A stretch of 64,000 nucleotides of DNA from Diphasiastrum complanatum (Eukaryota; Streptophyta; Lycopodiopsida; Lycopodiales; Lycopodiaceae). Below the pieces are notes generated by a model that was not told where the DNA came from, made no database searches, and was given only the letters and a program-made list of their open reading frames with translations. Location of the stretch: assembly GCA_029204225.1 (NCBI GenBank), contig CM055109.1:32091870-32155869 (forward strand), read 5' to 3'. Position numbers and translations under genes: made by a program. Shown here one piece after another: positions 1 to 10,509 of the stretch (within the stretch, counting starts at the first letter, position 1; each line of letters opens with the position of its first letter).

Positions 1-960
1 GCATGTCTGAGTGCTTCTCATGTGTCTTTTTCTCTTATCACTTGTATCTGCCATTGACGGTTTCATCTCTGGTTTCTTTGCAGATTCTAACTTCTGGAAG
101 GTCTGTATCCTCCATTTGCTTATGGGTGTTTCTGTGGTTCTTCTCTTAGTTGAAGTTCCAGTCTCAAGGAAAACCTTCGATCTACAGGATGCACAAACTT
201 CGATTATCAGTCTCAAGGGGATGGACTCATCATCAAAAAATTGGTAGTAGGAACAGATTTGGGTGGACAGTTTGGTAATGGTAAGGAAACATGATGAAGA
301 CTTGGTGGAAGGGTGAAGGAACTGATAGTTCTACAGTTGCAGTCTTAGACCTTTGCAATGTCGAGCTTGGACCACCACTTGCTGGGTGAGGAGCTAGTTT
401 TATTTTGCAGGTTCACGGTTGTCTTCATCTTTCTTTTTCTGCAACTCTTTCTTTTGATTCATTACTTTTGGATCTCTTTGGGCTTCATAAGAGGGGATGA
501 ATTTATATGTAAAGTGTAAGTTTCTATAGTTCTCATCTCGTCTCTTCAAAGAAATTACTCTGCAAAAAGATACTGAAGAAGATGATCAACTAGTGCAAGT
601 TTTATTACTCGACTGCCAAAAAGATTTGCAGATGGTGCAAGCATTACATAATGACTTGAATACATTGTAAATATTTATTCTAAACTCTTGCATGTGATGC
701 TGAGTTCTGAATTTTGAAAGATGTTTGAAGGCAATTATGTTTGTTCAAACACAACACAAATCAACTTATTTCAAATTTCAAAATCAAGAGTAAAGGTCAT
801 ATATTCAACAAATTGAAAAAATATCTTTATATTTGACCTTACGATATTTGAAAGAAGAATTATATATAACGCACAACTATTCGAAGCCACAAATGGATTC
901 TTTTCTAATGAATGAACAATTCTCGAACATAAGATTATTCATTCAATAAAACATTTTTTT
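1..960. other. AT-rich stretch, no gene recognised
   Basis: No protein family is recognisable. A short open frame at 11-247 begins with a hydrophobic stretch, but it does not start at ATG, spans a splice-acceptor-like TTTGCAG at about 86-92, and resembles nothing I know. It may be part of an exon. From about 700 the DNA becomes strongly AT-rich and stop-dense. Confidence 0.4.
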
Positions 961-970
961 AATCCTCAGA

Positions 971-1242
971 TTATCCAGCAACGATATGTCCAAACGGGAT
1001 ATCGGGAACTCCTTTATAGAAAGGATCCTGCAACCAAACATCATCTTGGGTATCCGGAGATATTAGCTTTGCCAGCCCCACCGACACAACCGGCTCCTCC
1101 GGCTAATTTGATGGAACCAGAACCTTACAGAGGTACTGAGCAATGAAGTTATGGTAATGAAAGTGGACCTTCATAACAGTATGCTATTTATGTTGTCGCA
1201 CAACAACAAGCATCTAGAAATTGGACCAAAGTGCTGCTTGGA
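971..1242 (+). pseudogene. Ty3/gypsy gag fragment (region before the zinc knuckle)
   Basis: This stretch is visibly homologous, base by base, to 19490-19765 inside the gypsy gag at 18.5-20.9 kb. Shared tracts include the QQR/QQM...GYRE coding segment, the proline- and alanine-rich ATPPTQPAPPANL-like part and the QQQAXRNWTK segment just before the zinc knuckle. It is broken by stop codons and ends abruptly at about 1243, where copia reverse-transcriptase sequence takes over. Gypsy coding sequence from further along the same kind of element resumes at 2647, so 971-3009 looks like one gypsy relic interrupted by foreign material. Confidence 0.65.
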
Positions 1243-1689
1243 TACTTTTTTGATGAGACCTTTGCACCCGTTGCAAAGATGGTGACAATAAGAACTCTTA
1301 TTTCTCTTGCTTGTTTCTTTAAGTGGAAGGTGTTCCAATTAGATGTATCCAATGCACTCACTACAACTACCAAAGCGGTGCTTTGGATCAAGAGGTTATT
1401 AATGGAGCTAAAGTGCATCAAGGAAGATGATCTACCAATGATCAAGTGTGATAACATCTCAGCCCAAGCTCTTGCCAATAATCCCATATTTCATGCAAGA
1501 AGCAAGCACATAGAAGTGGCACACCATTTTGTGAGAGAAAATCTTATTGGAGGAGAAATCTATTTGGAGCATGTCAACTCATCCTCTTGTATTGTCGATC
1601 TACTCACCAAGCCTTTGAGCAAAAGTGCTTTCATCAAGCATAGATCTAATCTTGTAGTTATATCAAGATCAATGCTTATATCTTCATAG
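1243..1689 (+). pseudogene. Ty1/copia pol fragment: RT start fused to RNase H end
   Basis: The frame reads DETFAPVAKM and FQLDVSNA, which are the start of the copia reverse-transcriptase domain. It then jumps directly to WIKRLLMEL, CDNISAQALANNP and HARSKHIEVAHHFVRE, which are the end of RNase H. The middle of RT, including the YVDD active site, and most of RNase H are deleted, yet the frame stays open to 1689. A purine-rich tract at about 1697-1707 and an LTR follow at once, so this is the 3' end of a copia element reduced by an internal deletion. It cannot be catalytically active. Confidence 0.85.
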
Positions 1690-1707
1690 ATAATTTCTTA
1701 GGAGGAG

Positions 1708-2443
1708 TGTGAAGAATTGAAAAAGATTTTTCATGTTAGATATAGGGGTCTTATGTTTTTTATATCAAGCATCTAGGTGTAGGATGTTGATAGGAACAAA
1801 TTTGGCATAGATGGCAAATTATGCATTTCCACTTGTAATGCCACTATTGAGCCAAAATAGAGTAAGAGGCTAAACTCATGCCAATTAGAGTGTATACAAG
1901 TGTAATGCTTTTGTTTGATTAATTCTAAGAGGTCCAATAGGATTTAGAGGTGGAACCATGTGAGGTCCAATAGGAATTTGAGGTTTGCTTGAATATAGTC
2001 CAATAGAATTAAGAGGTGCATGGATCAATGGTCCAATAGGATTAAGATGTGACAAAGTGTGGTCCAATCATAGTTAAGCATAGTGGTAGCTCGTGGATCT
2101 ACTAGTATCATTGTACTCCTCATTTTGGATCTAATTGATTTGGTGATTGTGTGAATTTTGAGTGTTATTGGATTTCTAGCTTTCTCTCTCTACCCGAGAG
2201 CTCATGATGGTTTTTCTCTCTCTACCTGAGGAGAGCAGCTTGTTTTTACTTAGAATAATTTTTGAATACTTTCCACACGTGTGAGTGAGAGTTGGAAGTG
2301 ATTGAATGCATGTAGTAGTGTGTTTTTGCCATAGAATCAAAGATAGATCTTGAATCTCAATCTAGTCTTGATCTTGGTGCATCTACACACCTTAGGAGAT
2401 CACAAGTACATGTTTTGGACAATCCACACATGTGAAATCAACA
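1708..2443 (+). repeat. Copia-type LTR, family A
   Basis: The LTR starts TGTGAAGAATTG directly after the polypurine tract GGAGGAG and ends about 2443 in TGAAATCAACA. It contains five repeats of a CCAATAGG-type box (about 1930-2065), CT-rich stretches, and a G-box palindrome CACACGTGTG near 2274-2284. Related copies occur at 9951-10509 (5' two-thirds) and 23534-23703 (3' end). No primer-binding site TGGTATCAGAG follows, so it is a 3' or solo LTR. Confidence 0.75.
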
Positions 2444-2480
2444 ATGCTGGACCTCCTCTGATTTCTCTTTATCAAAAGGG

Positions 2481-2646
2481 TTAGCCTCTTACTCTATTTT
2501 GGCTCAATAGTGGCATTACAAGTGGAAATGCATAATTTGCCATCTATGCCAAATTTGTTCCTATCAACATCCTACACCTAGATGCTTGATATAAAAAACA
2601 TAAGACCCCTATATCTAACATAGATAATCTATTTCGATTCTTCACA
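2481..2646 (-). repeat. Inverted copy of the LTR A head
   Basis: The 166 bases at 2481-2646 are the reverse complement of 1708-1873. They match throughout except for a handful of differences in the outermost 30 bases. Only 37 unrelated bases (2444-2480) separate this piece from the end of the full LTR. A transcript across 1708-2646 could fold into a long stem with a loop of about 600 bases. Confidence 0.8.
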
Positions 2647-3009
2647 AGCATGATATGCCAGAACATTTAAAACGCTATACATTGGATGATGTGGTTATCA
2701 TATTACCAAAAGCACATCTTGAACTGGAAGAAAAAGTGCGAAAATCGAAAGCTGTTTACGATGGCCCACTAGGACACAACCTATGAATCTTGCTGAGCTA
2801 GAAAAACCAGAAAAGATTGTACAAGTTGGATCACAACTTAATCCTGAACAGTTTCAAGCACTACGGAAATTGCTTATTAAGTATCAAGATTGTTTTGCAT
2901 GGACTTACAAAGATCTTAAAAGTATTCTGATGTCAGTTATTGAATACATTATACCTTTAATACCTGATGTAGTTCCAAAGATTACAAAGTTCTATCGTTC
3001 TGCATTGCT
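2647..3009 (+). pseudogene. Ty3/gypsy pol fragment upstream of RT
   Basis: The frame from 2783 reads LAELEKPEKIVQVGSQL, then QFQALRKLLIKYQDCFAWTYKDL. This is the stretch that precedes gypsy reverse transcriptase (usual form: KIGS-L, L-EY-DVFAWSY-DM). The segment continues to about VPKITKFYR and stops before any RT catalytic motif. An upstream piece at 2650-2780 reads HLKRYTLDDVVI in another frame. It probably belongs to the same relic as the gag fragment at 971-1242. Confidence 0.7.
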
Positions 3010-4850
3010 CTTTCCTTGCCCACATACTCGCTAATTAAATTTAGGGCCTTGTATTGAGGATTGAGCATGATAGCCAGCATATTGTGTGCTTTGTTGGGCA
3101 AAAATGAAATTGCAAATGAGAGGAATGCATGCAACACAAAAACTACCTCAGCTTGTATACGGGCACATAAAATCTCCAGCTCGGAATCAAAAACCCCTAG
3201 CTGCAAGGGGGGGTTCATTTCAGTTCTTTGGGCATAACCTCGTTGCATCTTCATACACATGGAAAGTGATGCAGCCAATGCATCAGAAAGCAGCCAATAC
3301 CCTCTAGATTGGTTCATAATGCATTGATGAACAACGAGTTTTAAAGTGTTGGTGATCGCCTTGGCTATAGCCCATGGTTGTGGGCTCGGGACACGAGATT
3401 GCAATGGTAGGCTTTGTCTCCCATAGCAAAGATTGATTGCATCTCTAAATTCCAATGTCTCTTCAAACAAAACTACCTTCGATGCAAATCGTGTGTTCAC
3501 GGGTGTCTCGAGTTTTCAAGGTCGCAGCCCTGCATCCTTGCATGCCTTTGCCCACTCTTGTCTACCTTTGCTAGATTTCTTGGTCCAAGTGATTGTCTTT
3601 TAAAGGGCAGCTTGTGCGTCCTTCAAAATTACCTCCTTCATGCCTACACAAACCTTTGCATCATTTGTCGCATATTGGCATGCCTTTGACATTGCATGAC
3701 CAAAACAGGTCCCCTCATATGGATGTAAAAGCTGCAAAGGCACACAAGATACGATGGAGGTGAGAGCAACGGTAAGTGTACCTAGGTTGGCACCTTCATC
3801 CTTCACATATGCCACAATTTTATCGGTGAAATTGAAGGAAGCTAGGAGCTCCTTCGCTTGCCTAGCCATATCTGCCCTTGTTGTGTCACGAACCTCAAAT
3901 AACCCAACCGTTATATGGCGAGGAACCCAAGAATCGTCTATAAAATTGATGACAAGAGTGAAAGTATCAAAGCCAACTCAAGACATCCACAAATCTAAGG
4001 AGGCTATTGCTGTCATACAATTAGCAAGGGAGGGGAGTACATATCGCTCCATTGTCTTTGACACCATGGAAGGGATGATGTCATCAACAAGCTGTTTGCA
4101 AGAAGGAAAAATTACTTTACCACATTGCCTCATCACCAATCGGTGAAGCTATCGGTTTTCTACACAACCCCTAATAATATAAAGGACTAGATCTTCAAGG
4201 AATTATTGTTGGGCTAAATCGTCTTTCTTGTAAGGATTTTTGCTACCAAAAAACTCTGTGATAGCAAAAGGCGTAGTTGTCTTTCTCTTCTTAGAATCAC
4301 TTCGACCCTCTATCTCTTCTGTTTCTATGGACTTCCTCACTATCTCATACCTATACAATGTTTTGGCATGCTCATTAGCCACATGTTTCCTCATAGTAGT
4401 TACTCCATTTGTCGGATTGTAGTTCACAATTCCCTTCCTAGATCGTGTGGTACTATGCGTACTACTCTGAGCCTGGTCTACAGAGTGACATATGAAACAT
4501 CACATAGTCTGAGGACATGTGACATCTACTTCAATGTTGGGCTCATTCAATACATAAAAGCCCCATGTTGTAGAGTTTTGTTATAGGGTGCCCAAAATTT
4601 TTTATTTTTCTGCAAGTGGACCAAATATCCTCTCCACAATGCCTCTTCCTCTTCGTTAACTCTCAAACTCTCTACAATTGATTGAGCTGGAGACACACAA
4701 GTTTCTACAGTCATACAAGTACCCTCTCCTTCGCCCATCATGCCCTCAGGATCCAAAGACAAGCACAAGTAGGCTTGAAACCAGATTATGAAATTAGAAG
4801 GCTCACTAAAGAAGCGTGACCGCCTTAACCGCACAGATCTGCATAGAAGC
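2990..4850 (-). pseudogene. hAT-family transposase, decayed
   Basis: Read on the minus strand, this is a BED-zinc-finger hAT transposase of the kind found throughout plants. About 4520-4350 encodes a zinc finger with CFIC followed by KHVANEH (C-x2-C ... H-x4-H). About 4130-3600 carries the catalytic-domain stretch FDTFTLVINFIDDSW, HITVGLFEV and IVAYVKDEGANL, then CFGHAMSKACQYA. At 3500-2990 come FRDAINLCYGRQ, QCIMNQSRGYWLLS and HNMLAIMLNPQYK, typical of the C-terminal dimerisation half. In-frame stops and frame changes (for example after DLWMS and near 3550) break it into four or five pieces, so it is inactive. I could not find terminal inverted repeats or an 8-bp target duplication. Its left end abuts gypsy sequence at about 2995. 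Confidence 0.8.
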
Positions 4851-4879
4851 AACCCTTATCTATTGCAACAGTTACAAAT

Positions 4880-6280
4880 AATCAAGGATCTAGTGTTTAT
4901 AACAAGTTCGCTACTAAAGGACTTGATCACTAGTCCACAAATAATTTTCTACATTCCATGTTACAAGCTACAACATAGAAAATAACTTCCCCATGATTTG
5001 CAGGGATACATAACTCCAAAAAACAACCAGTTGAAGCTGCAAATACCTTCTTTAGTGGTTGCTTGTAGTCAGTACGAAGGTGTAAATTGCCTTATATCAC
5101 TCAATCATAAAGACCGTGCATTTGCAAGTCAGTAAATTTAGATCTATGAAAAGAGCTTTCATTTAAATAGTTGGAGACTTTGGAGTTATAGTCAAGAGTT
5201 GAGAGTTGAGAGCAAGACCATTGCTTGAATCAATTGAAAATCAAATTACTGCAAGAACAAGTTGAAGGCACTAGACACAAACATGCAGAATGCAAACCTA
5301 TGAAAAGAGCATTCATTATCTTTTGCGACTGAGTCTGTTTTCTTCATTCTAAGTGCATCATTGTTAGATAACTCATGAAGCACTATATTATCTTTCTTGT
5401 GAAGCCTCAAACGAAGTCCGATGCTAGCAGTCACAGTCTATTTGAGAAAGTCTTAATCTATTTTTGAGAGAGAATCTGAACCAGCGCCTCTTTTTGTATC
5501 ACAAAAACTTGAAAGATCAATTTATGAAGTGTACTGACAAAAGGAAAAGTCTCTTTAGTAACTACATGCCCTTGTCAGTTTAACTGCAATGACTTTACAA
5601 ATTGTAGAAGTCAAACAAATAGAAATCAAAAGACCTATACTAACTGACCTCAGACCTGGATATTCCTAAATTCTTACGGCTCGGAGTAGCAAGTTAGAAT
5701 GTTAGAATGGGGTTTCAATATTCAGCAGCTTGCAGTTTGGCATAAATACTTTAAAAAAACAAAAACAGGTCACTGTTGGTCTGACATTGCATCTCTAGAA
5801 AGTTCTAATTAGGAGCACAAATGTTTGATGGAGGTTGTATAGATTTAGGAATTTGCTTCTGTGTCTTTCAAAGTGTGCCTTAATTTTTATCAAACCAAGA
5901 AGGCAAGTTCCAGAATTAATAAGACTAGTTAAATTGCTTGGCTTAATTTCTAGACAAGTCTTTGCAGTCTAAAGTCTAAATCAAAGCTTTTGATTTGACT
6001 TGATCAACCTATAGATCTTCAAAACTTTTTTTGTGGGTTGCCTTGTTTTCTTGCCAATTGCAACTAGAAATTGCTTTTAGTTCTACATTCTATGTAAAAG
6101 CTGCTGATTTGGCTTCAACAATTTGTAGATCAAGAAAAGCTTTCATGGGCCGTCTTATTTTTTTGTTGGATATGCAGATGCAAGCTTTGCAAGACCCACT
6201 TGGTTTTTGTGTGCTCTGTCTGGATTGATTGCATCAAGCATGGAAACCCCTTTCTGTCTTGTTTAAATTGTTTTTTGTTG
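4880..6280. other. Non-coding or intronic stretch upstream of the PLD exons
   Basis: No family is recognisable on either strand. A minus-strand frame at 5246-5434 has coding-like composition but no homology that I can name. The right edge ends in a pyrimidine tract plus TTGCAG at 6272-6283, so part of this stretch may be the intron in the 5' UTR of the PLD gene, a common feature of plant PLD alpha genes. Confidence 0.35.
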
Positions 6281-6285
6281 CAGAA

Positions 6286-7163
6286 ATGGCTCTGATTTTG
6301 CTCCATGGCACTCTCCATGTCACCATAGCTCAGGCAGCTAACTTGGTGAATGAGAGCAAAGTGATAGGAGCTGTCCCTAGGTGTTTCAAACAAGTCATTC
6401 ATTAGTTAAACTCTATAGTTGGGTTGTATTTTTTTTTGTCTGTGTTTCTTCATGTGTGAACTTGATTGTGAGACTTAAAGGACTGTGTATGTTTAGATTT
6501 ACAGTTGAAAAATTTAGCCTTCATACTTTGGCTGTAATGATCTCTTAATTTCTTCATTTGTCAGCTTGACTATAAAACGTAAATGACATAGCTTACTTGC
6601 ATTTATAGCAAAAGAATATAGATTACATGAAATGAAAGATCTTGCTAAGAGCTCACTCACACTTCACAACTCCCTCGTGAACATTTCTATTACCCACCCG
6701 TTGTTGCAAAATTGGTTCATTCCATCAATTATGATGCATTCGTAATCACAGTAGTACTATGGGCAAAAGGCAGTGCTTTTACTTCAAATTCTGTGTATTA
6801 TTTCAAATCAGATCTAAAATAATAGCATCCTAAATTTCTAATGTTCATCCCTTTAGTTTCCTTCTTCCATAAAATAAGTTGGGTAGATTTACTTGAAATG
6901 CCCAAAGATTGCTTTTTAGATAGTTATGGATTGTAAATTTTATCTGAAAAGAATGTACCTTTGGGCCCTGATTTGTTCAGTTGTTGCTATAGATGGTGGA
7001 AGGAGTTGAAGAAGCACTTGGGTTTGGAAGAGGTGCAAGCAGGCTATATGCTACCATTGACCTTGGGGGCACACACACCCATGACACACGCTTGATAACT
7101 CGTGAGCTAGTCAATCCTGTCCGGAGTGAAATCATCCACATCTACACACAGTTGCAAATGTAA
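6286..7163 (+). pseudogene. Phospholipase D alpha-type, N-terminal C2-domain exons, truncated
   Basis: Two exons encode the start of a plant phospholipase D, the enzyme that cleaves phosphatidylcholine to phosphatidic acid at membranes. Exon 1 (6286-6393, 36 codons from ATG) reads MALILLHGTLHVTI, the hallmark start of PLD alpha. Exon 2 (6993-7163) reads VEGVEEALGFGRGASRLYA then TIDLGGTHTHDTRLI and VNPVRSEIIHIY, the first half of the Ca2+-binding C2 domain. The inferred intron is 6394-6992, with GT at the donor and CTATAG at the acceptor; the frame is continuous across it. After HIY the frame diverges and hits a stop at 7161-7163, three bases before a gypsy LTR. The rest of C2 and both HKD catalytic motifs are absent from the window. 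Identification is by motif recognition; whether the remaining exons lie elsewhere is unknown. Confidence 0.75.
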
Positions 7164-7165
7164 CA

Positions 7166-8411
7166 TGTCATACTATACCAACAAGGTTAATATAGATTTT
7201 GTAGTAAATAACGTCGAACTTACACAGGACAGCGTTAGAAAGTTATGTATTTGGTACAATTTATGATTTATTTCGATTGAAGTGGCTTCGGGCATTATTT
7301 TGGCTGTCAACAGACATTAGAAAGTAACTAGTATTACTTGTGTTGGGGGTGTGTAGTGTTAATAATTCTATAACAGCAGTCTTGCCTCTATCAAATTGAA
7401 AGAAATGCGTTCTACAAGTGAGATGTTAAGGTGTTAACAGAGAGTGGAGAAATAAAGGTGTCAATTGAGAGTGGAAAAATGTTCGATGTATTTGTGGTTG
7501 TGCAGACAATTAATTAATCGTATTCGCGAACTGTTTGTTTCTAGACAAAAGTCCTCAACAACTTAAGTCCAAAGTTATGGCTAAAGAGCACGAATAGTTT
7601 TAGAGCACGTTAGAAACTTATGTCAGTTACAAGCAAGAACACAGATCAAAGACTCAATCCTTCAAACAGGGACTGACATCTCAGATGTATACATACAGTT
7701 TCATTCAATGATCGTGCTAGACTGTACTAAGTGTAAACGTTATTCGAGTGCCGAAAAGAAAGTATTTGCGACAGACAAATAAGAGGATTCTAAGACAATT
7801 ATTTAGAGCATATTTACGGATACAAAACAAACGACTGTAATGCGCTAGAGAGTCTGTCTGACCAGAGAGTAAATCATGTAATGCGTTAGAGATTGCTAGT
7901 AGACTCAGGATCACTCACACTCAATAGTGCAAAGAACAAAGATAAGGGAGAATAATTCTTAGCACTCTATTCACTTTTTCAATCTCTCACAATACGTAAA
8001 CTCTTCTCTCTCGATGGTTGAGACTGAAGCATATGATCAATATATGTTCTACGAGGCGAACAAACACACCTCTAAAACAACAGGTGCGTCGCTCCCGTGA
8101 AAAGGTCTAGTTAACAATTAGGTTGAATGTATGTTCAATTATACCATAAGAGGTATATTTAACTAAGAGTTAAAATTACTCTAGTTTAACATGTCAATTC
8201 ATATTTAGTCGTTTTGCGTAAATGACCTAGTAAAGGCTATTCAAGGTAGCGTTTTCCCTTTTAAAGGTCTCGTCCTTAAATACAAGGCAAGTACTTAGGA
8301 GATATATTCTCGAAAATTGACTTAGGCCTCTTCATGATTTATATTTATCCAGCTCATATCTTCATTTTTGAGTATATTATGCCATATTTAGGTTGATATT
8401 GTGGCATCACA
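7166..8411 (-). repeat. Ty3/gypsy LTR, family B (3' LTR on minus strand)
   Basis: The 1246-bp LTR reads TGTGATGCCAC... to ...AGTATGACA on the minus strand. It matches the + strand LTR at 39154-39818 along both arms, but has about 585 extra bases in the middle that the other copy has lost. Immediately to the right (8412-8424) the minus strand reads GAAGAAGGGGATA, a polypurine tract, so this is the 3' end of an element whose body lies to the right. It interrupts the PLD C2 exon. Confidence 0.8.
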
Positions 8412-9950
8412 TATCCCCTTCTTCAAATGTGAAACATCCTCGTGAACATATAATCTTTATTTTGAGAATCATTCGCAAAACATTCTCTTCTTCAGATTTT
8501 TGTTAAGGCAAAAAGATATCATATGATTTTTCCTTTAGATATTCCTTCGGCTTAGAGAATATGTGCCTTTGCTGTTTCTTTGAATTAAATAGGTTGATTT
8601 GATTTGATCTTTGAATTATTGATGAGAACTGGAATCAAACTTCAAAACATCTTCAAAACGTCAAAGATCTGGATTCAGCATCACATAGAAACATCAGCAC
8701 GACATAGGCAAAAATGAATATTCACGAAGGATTCAATTCTTCATGTAGTTTTTGGGCTAACTCCAAATTTTGTCGAGCCTCGTACAACATCAAGTATTCC
8801 TTTGATTTCATATAACGGCCAATTGGTAGGTTGCCAAATTCTTGAAGCTTAACAGGGAGCTGTTAACTTTTCATCCTCATTTGAATCACTACGAAGTGTG
8901 ATTTCTTTGCAATAGCGAGCTGAAAATCTTATAAAAAGAACTTTTAACATACAGATTCTTGAAAAAAAACAATGTCTTTGCTGCAAAAGTTCCAAACTGC
9001 CAAAATGAATATGTACAAAATTGCTTATAACAAAGTGACTTCCTTCGGTCTTGCAGATTGTGTCGAATCTCCGCAAAATAATCAGCAAGGTTTCACTCCC
9101 AATCCACATAAATAATGAAAAGTTCTGGATAGGCCATATTTACATTGATCAACAAACCTACATCATTTGATCAAAAGCGCCTAAATCTGCCACACCTTTT
9201 GGTTTGTACACTTGGAACTTCCGCTTCCAAAAGAATCGATCAGCAAATGCATTGAATCTTTCAGCACATACCTTCGACTGGTTTTGATGTGGTCGCTTTG
9301 CCTGAGTAGCTGCTGTTGCCAAATCCTGAGTTTGCAACTCAGCAGCTAACTTCTAGTCTTCTAGCTGTTGTTTGAGAATGGACAACTCCTCATTAAAGAA
9401 ACTTAGAGCCCGACGAGGGCCTTTGAAAAAGATGTTTTTTTATTTTTTTCTTATTTTCGTTGCCATGTGGACTAATTGAAACCTTAGCTTTGGGGTTCTA
9501 CGTAACGTAGAATTTTTCAAATATAAATAAAATAAAAGCTTTTTAAATATATTATTGTTTCGTTCGGTAGCATGTGGAAATGCTATTGGTTGATGAGGCA
9601 TGCCCTTCCAGCTCATCATTGCCCGAAGAGACCCAAAAATATTGAAAATGAATATGACAGATGGTTGAGATGATAAAATCGATGTACCATTAATGTATAT
9701 GCATTGTCAAACCATGGTTAACAGGGTTAACCAGAGTTGATTTGTGGCGCCAAATAGATTAGTGTTTCAAATTTTTGCCAATACTTTTTCTCAGATTAAT
9801 GGCTTTTTGTCTACGCAAATTTTCAGATTCATAGTTCATTGTTTCAGATTTTTGCATGCAAAGATCCTTAATCAACTATGTGCTTCTTGGTATTTTTTAT
9901 GATAGAAGTTTGTAAGTGAATCTCACATGTGTGGAGGATGTTCCCACGTG
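8412..9950 (-). other. 3' internal remnant of gypsy family B element
   Basis: Sequence to the right of the polypurine tract. A minus-strand open frame at about 9158-9437 encodes a glutamine- and alanine-rich, coiled-coil-like segment (EELSILKQQLE, ELQTQDLATAATQAK) followed by a basic tail (FWKRKFQVYKPKG). It has one in-frame stop. This could be an additional 3' ORF of the gypsy element. Otherwise no domain is visible, and 9430-9950 is AT-rich without recognisable coding. Confidence 0.4.
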
Positions 9951-10509
9951 TGGAGAATTGTAAAGTAAATCAAAATGTTTGATATAGGGGTCTCATAGAA
10001 TTTCATAGTCAAGCATTTAGGTGTAGGATGTTGACAGGGTCAAATTTGGCATAGATGGCAAATTATCCATTTCCACTTGTAATGCCAATATTGAGCCAAG
10101 ATAGAGCCAAACTTGTGCCAATTAGAGTGTAGACAAGTGTCATGCTTTTGTTTGATGAAGCTTAAGAGGTCCAATAGGATTTAGAGGTGGAATCTTGTGA
10201 GGTCCAATAGAAAATTGAGGTGTGCTTGAATATAGTCCAATAGAATTTAGAGGTGCATGGATCAATGGTCCAATAGGATTAAGAGGTGGCAAAGTGTGAT
10301 CCAATCATAGTTAAGCATAGTGGTAGCTCATGAATCTATTAGTATCATTGTACTCCTCCTTTTGGATCTAATTGATTTTGAGATTGAGTGGATTTTGAGT
10401 GTCATTGAATTTCTAGCTTTCTCTCTCTACCCGAGAGCTCTTGACGGGTTTTCTCTCTCTACCCGAGGAGAGCAGCTTGTTTTTACTTAGAATACTTTTG
10501 GAACACTTC
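9951..10509 (+). repeat. LTR A, 5' two-thirds
   Basis: This is homologous to 1708-2270, including the CCAATAGG box series (about 10170-10300), the TTCTAGCTTTCTCTCTC tract and the CCCGAGGAGAGCAGC segment. It lacks the last 170 bases of LTR A, and copia integrase sequence follows directly at 10510. The join looks like a deletion or recombination breakpoint rather than an LTR-internal junction, as no primer-binding site is present. Confidence 0.75.

Noticed and set aside
3086-4146. Plus-strand frames across the hAT relic
   Set aside because: They are complements of the minus-strand transposase coding sequence, which has clear family motifs.
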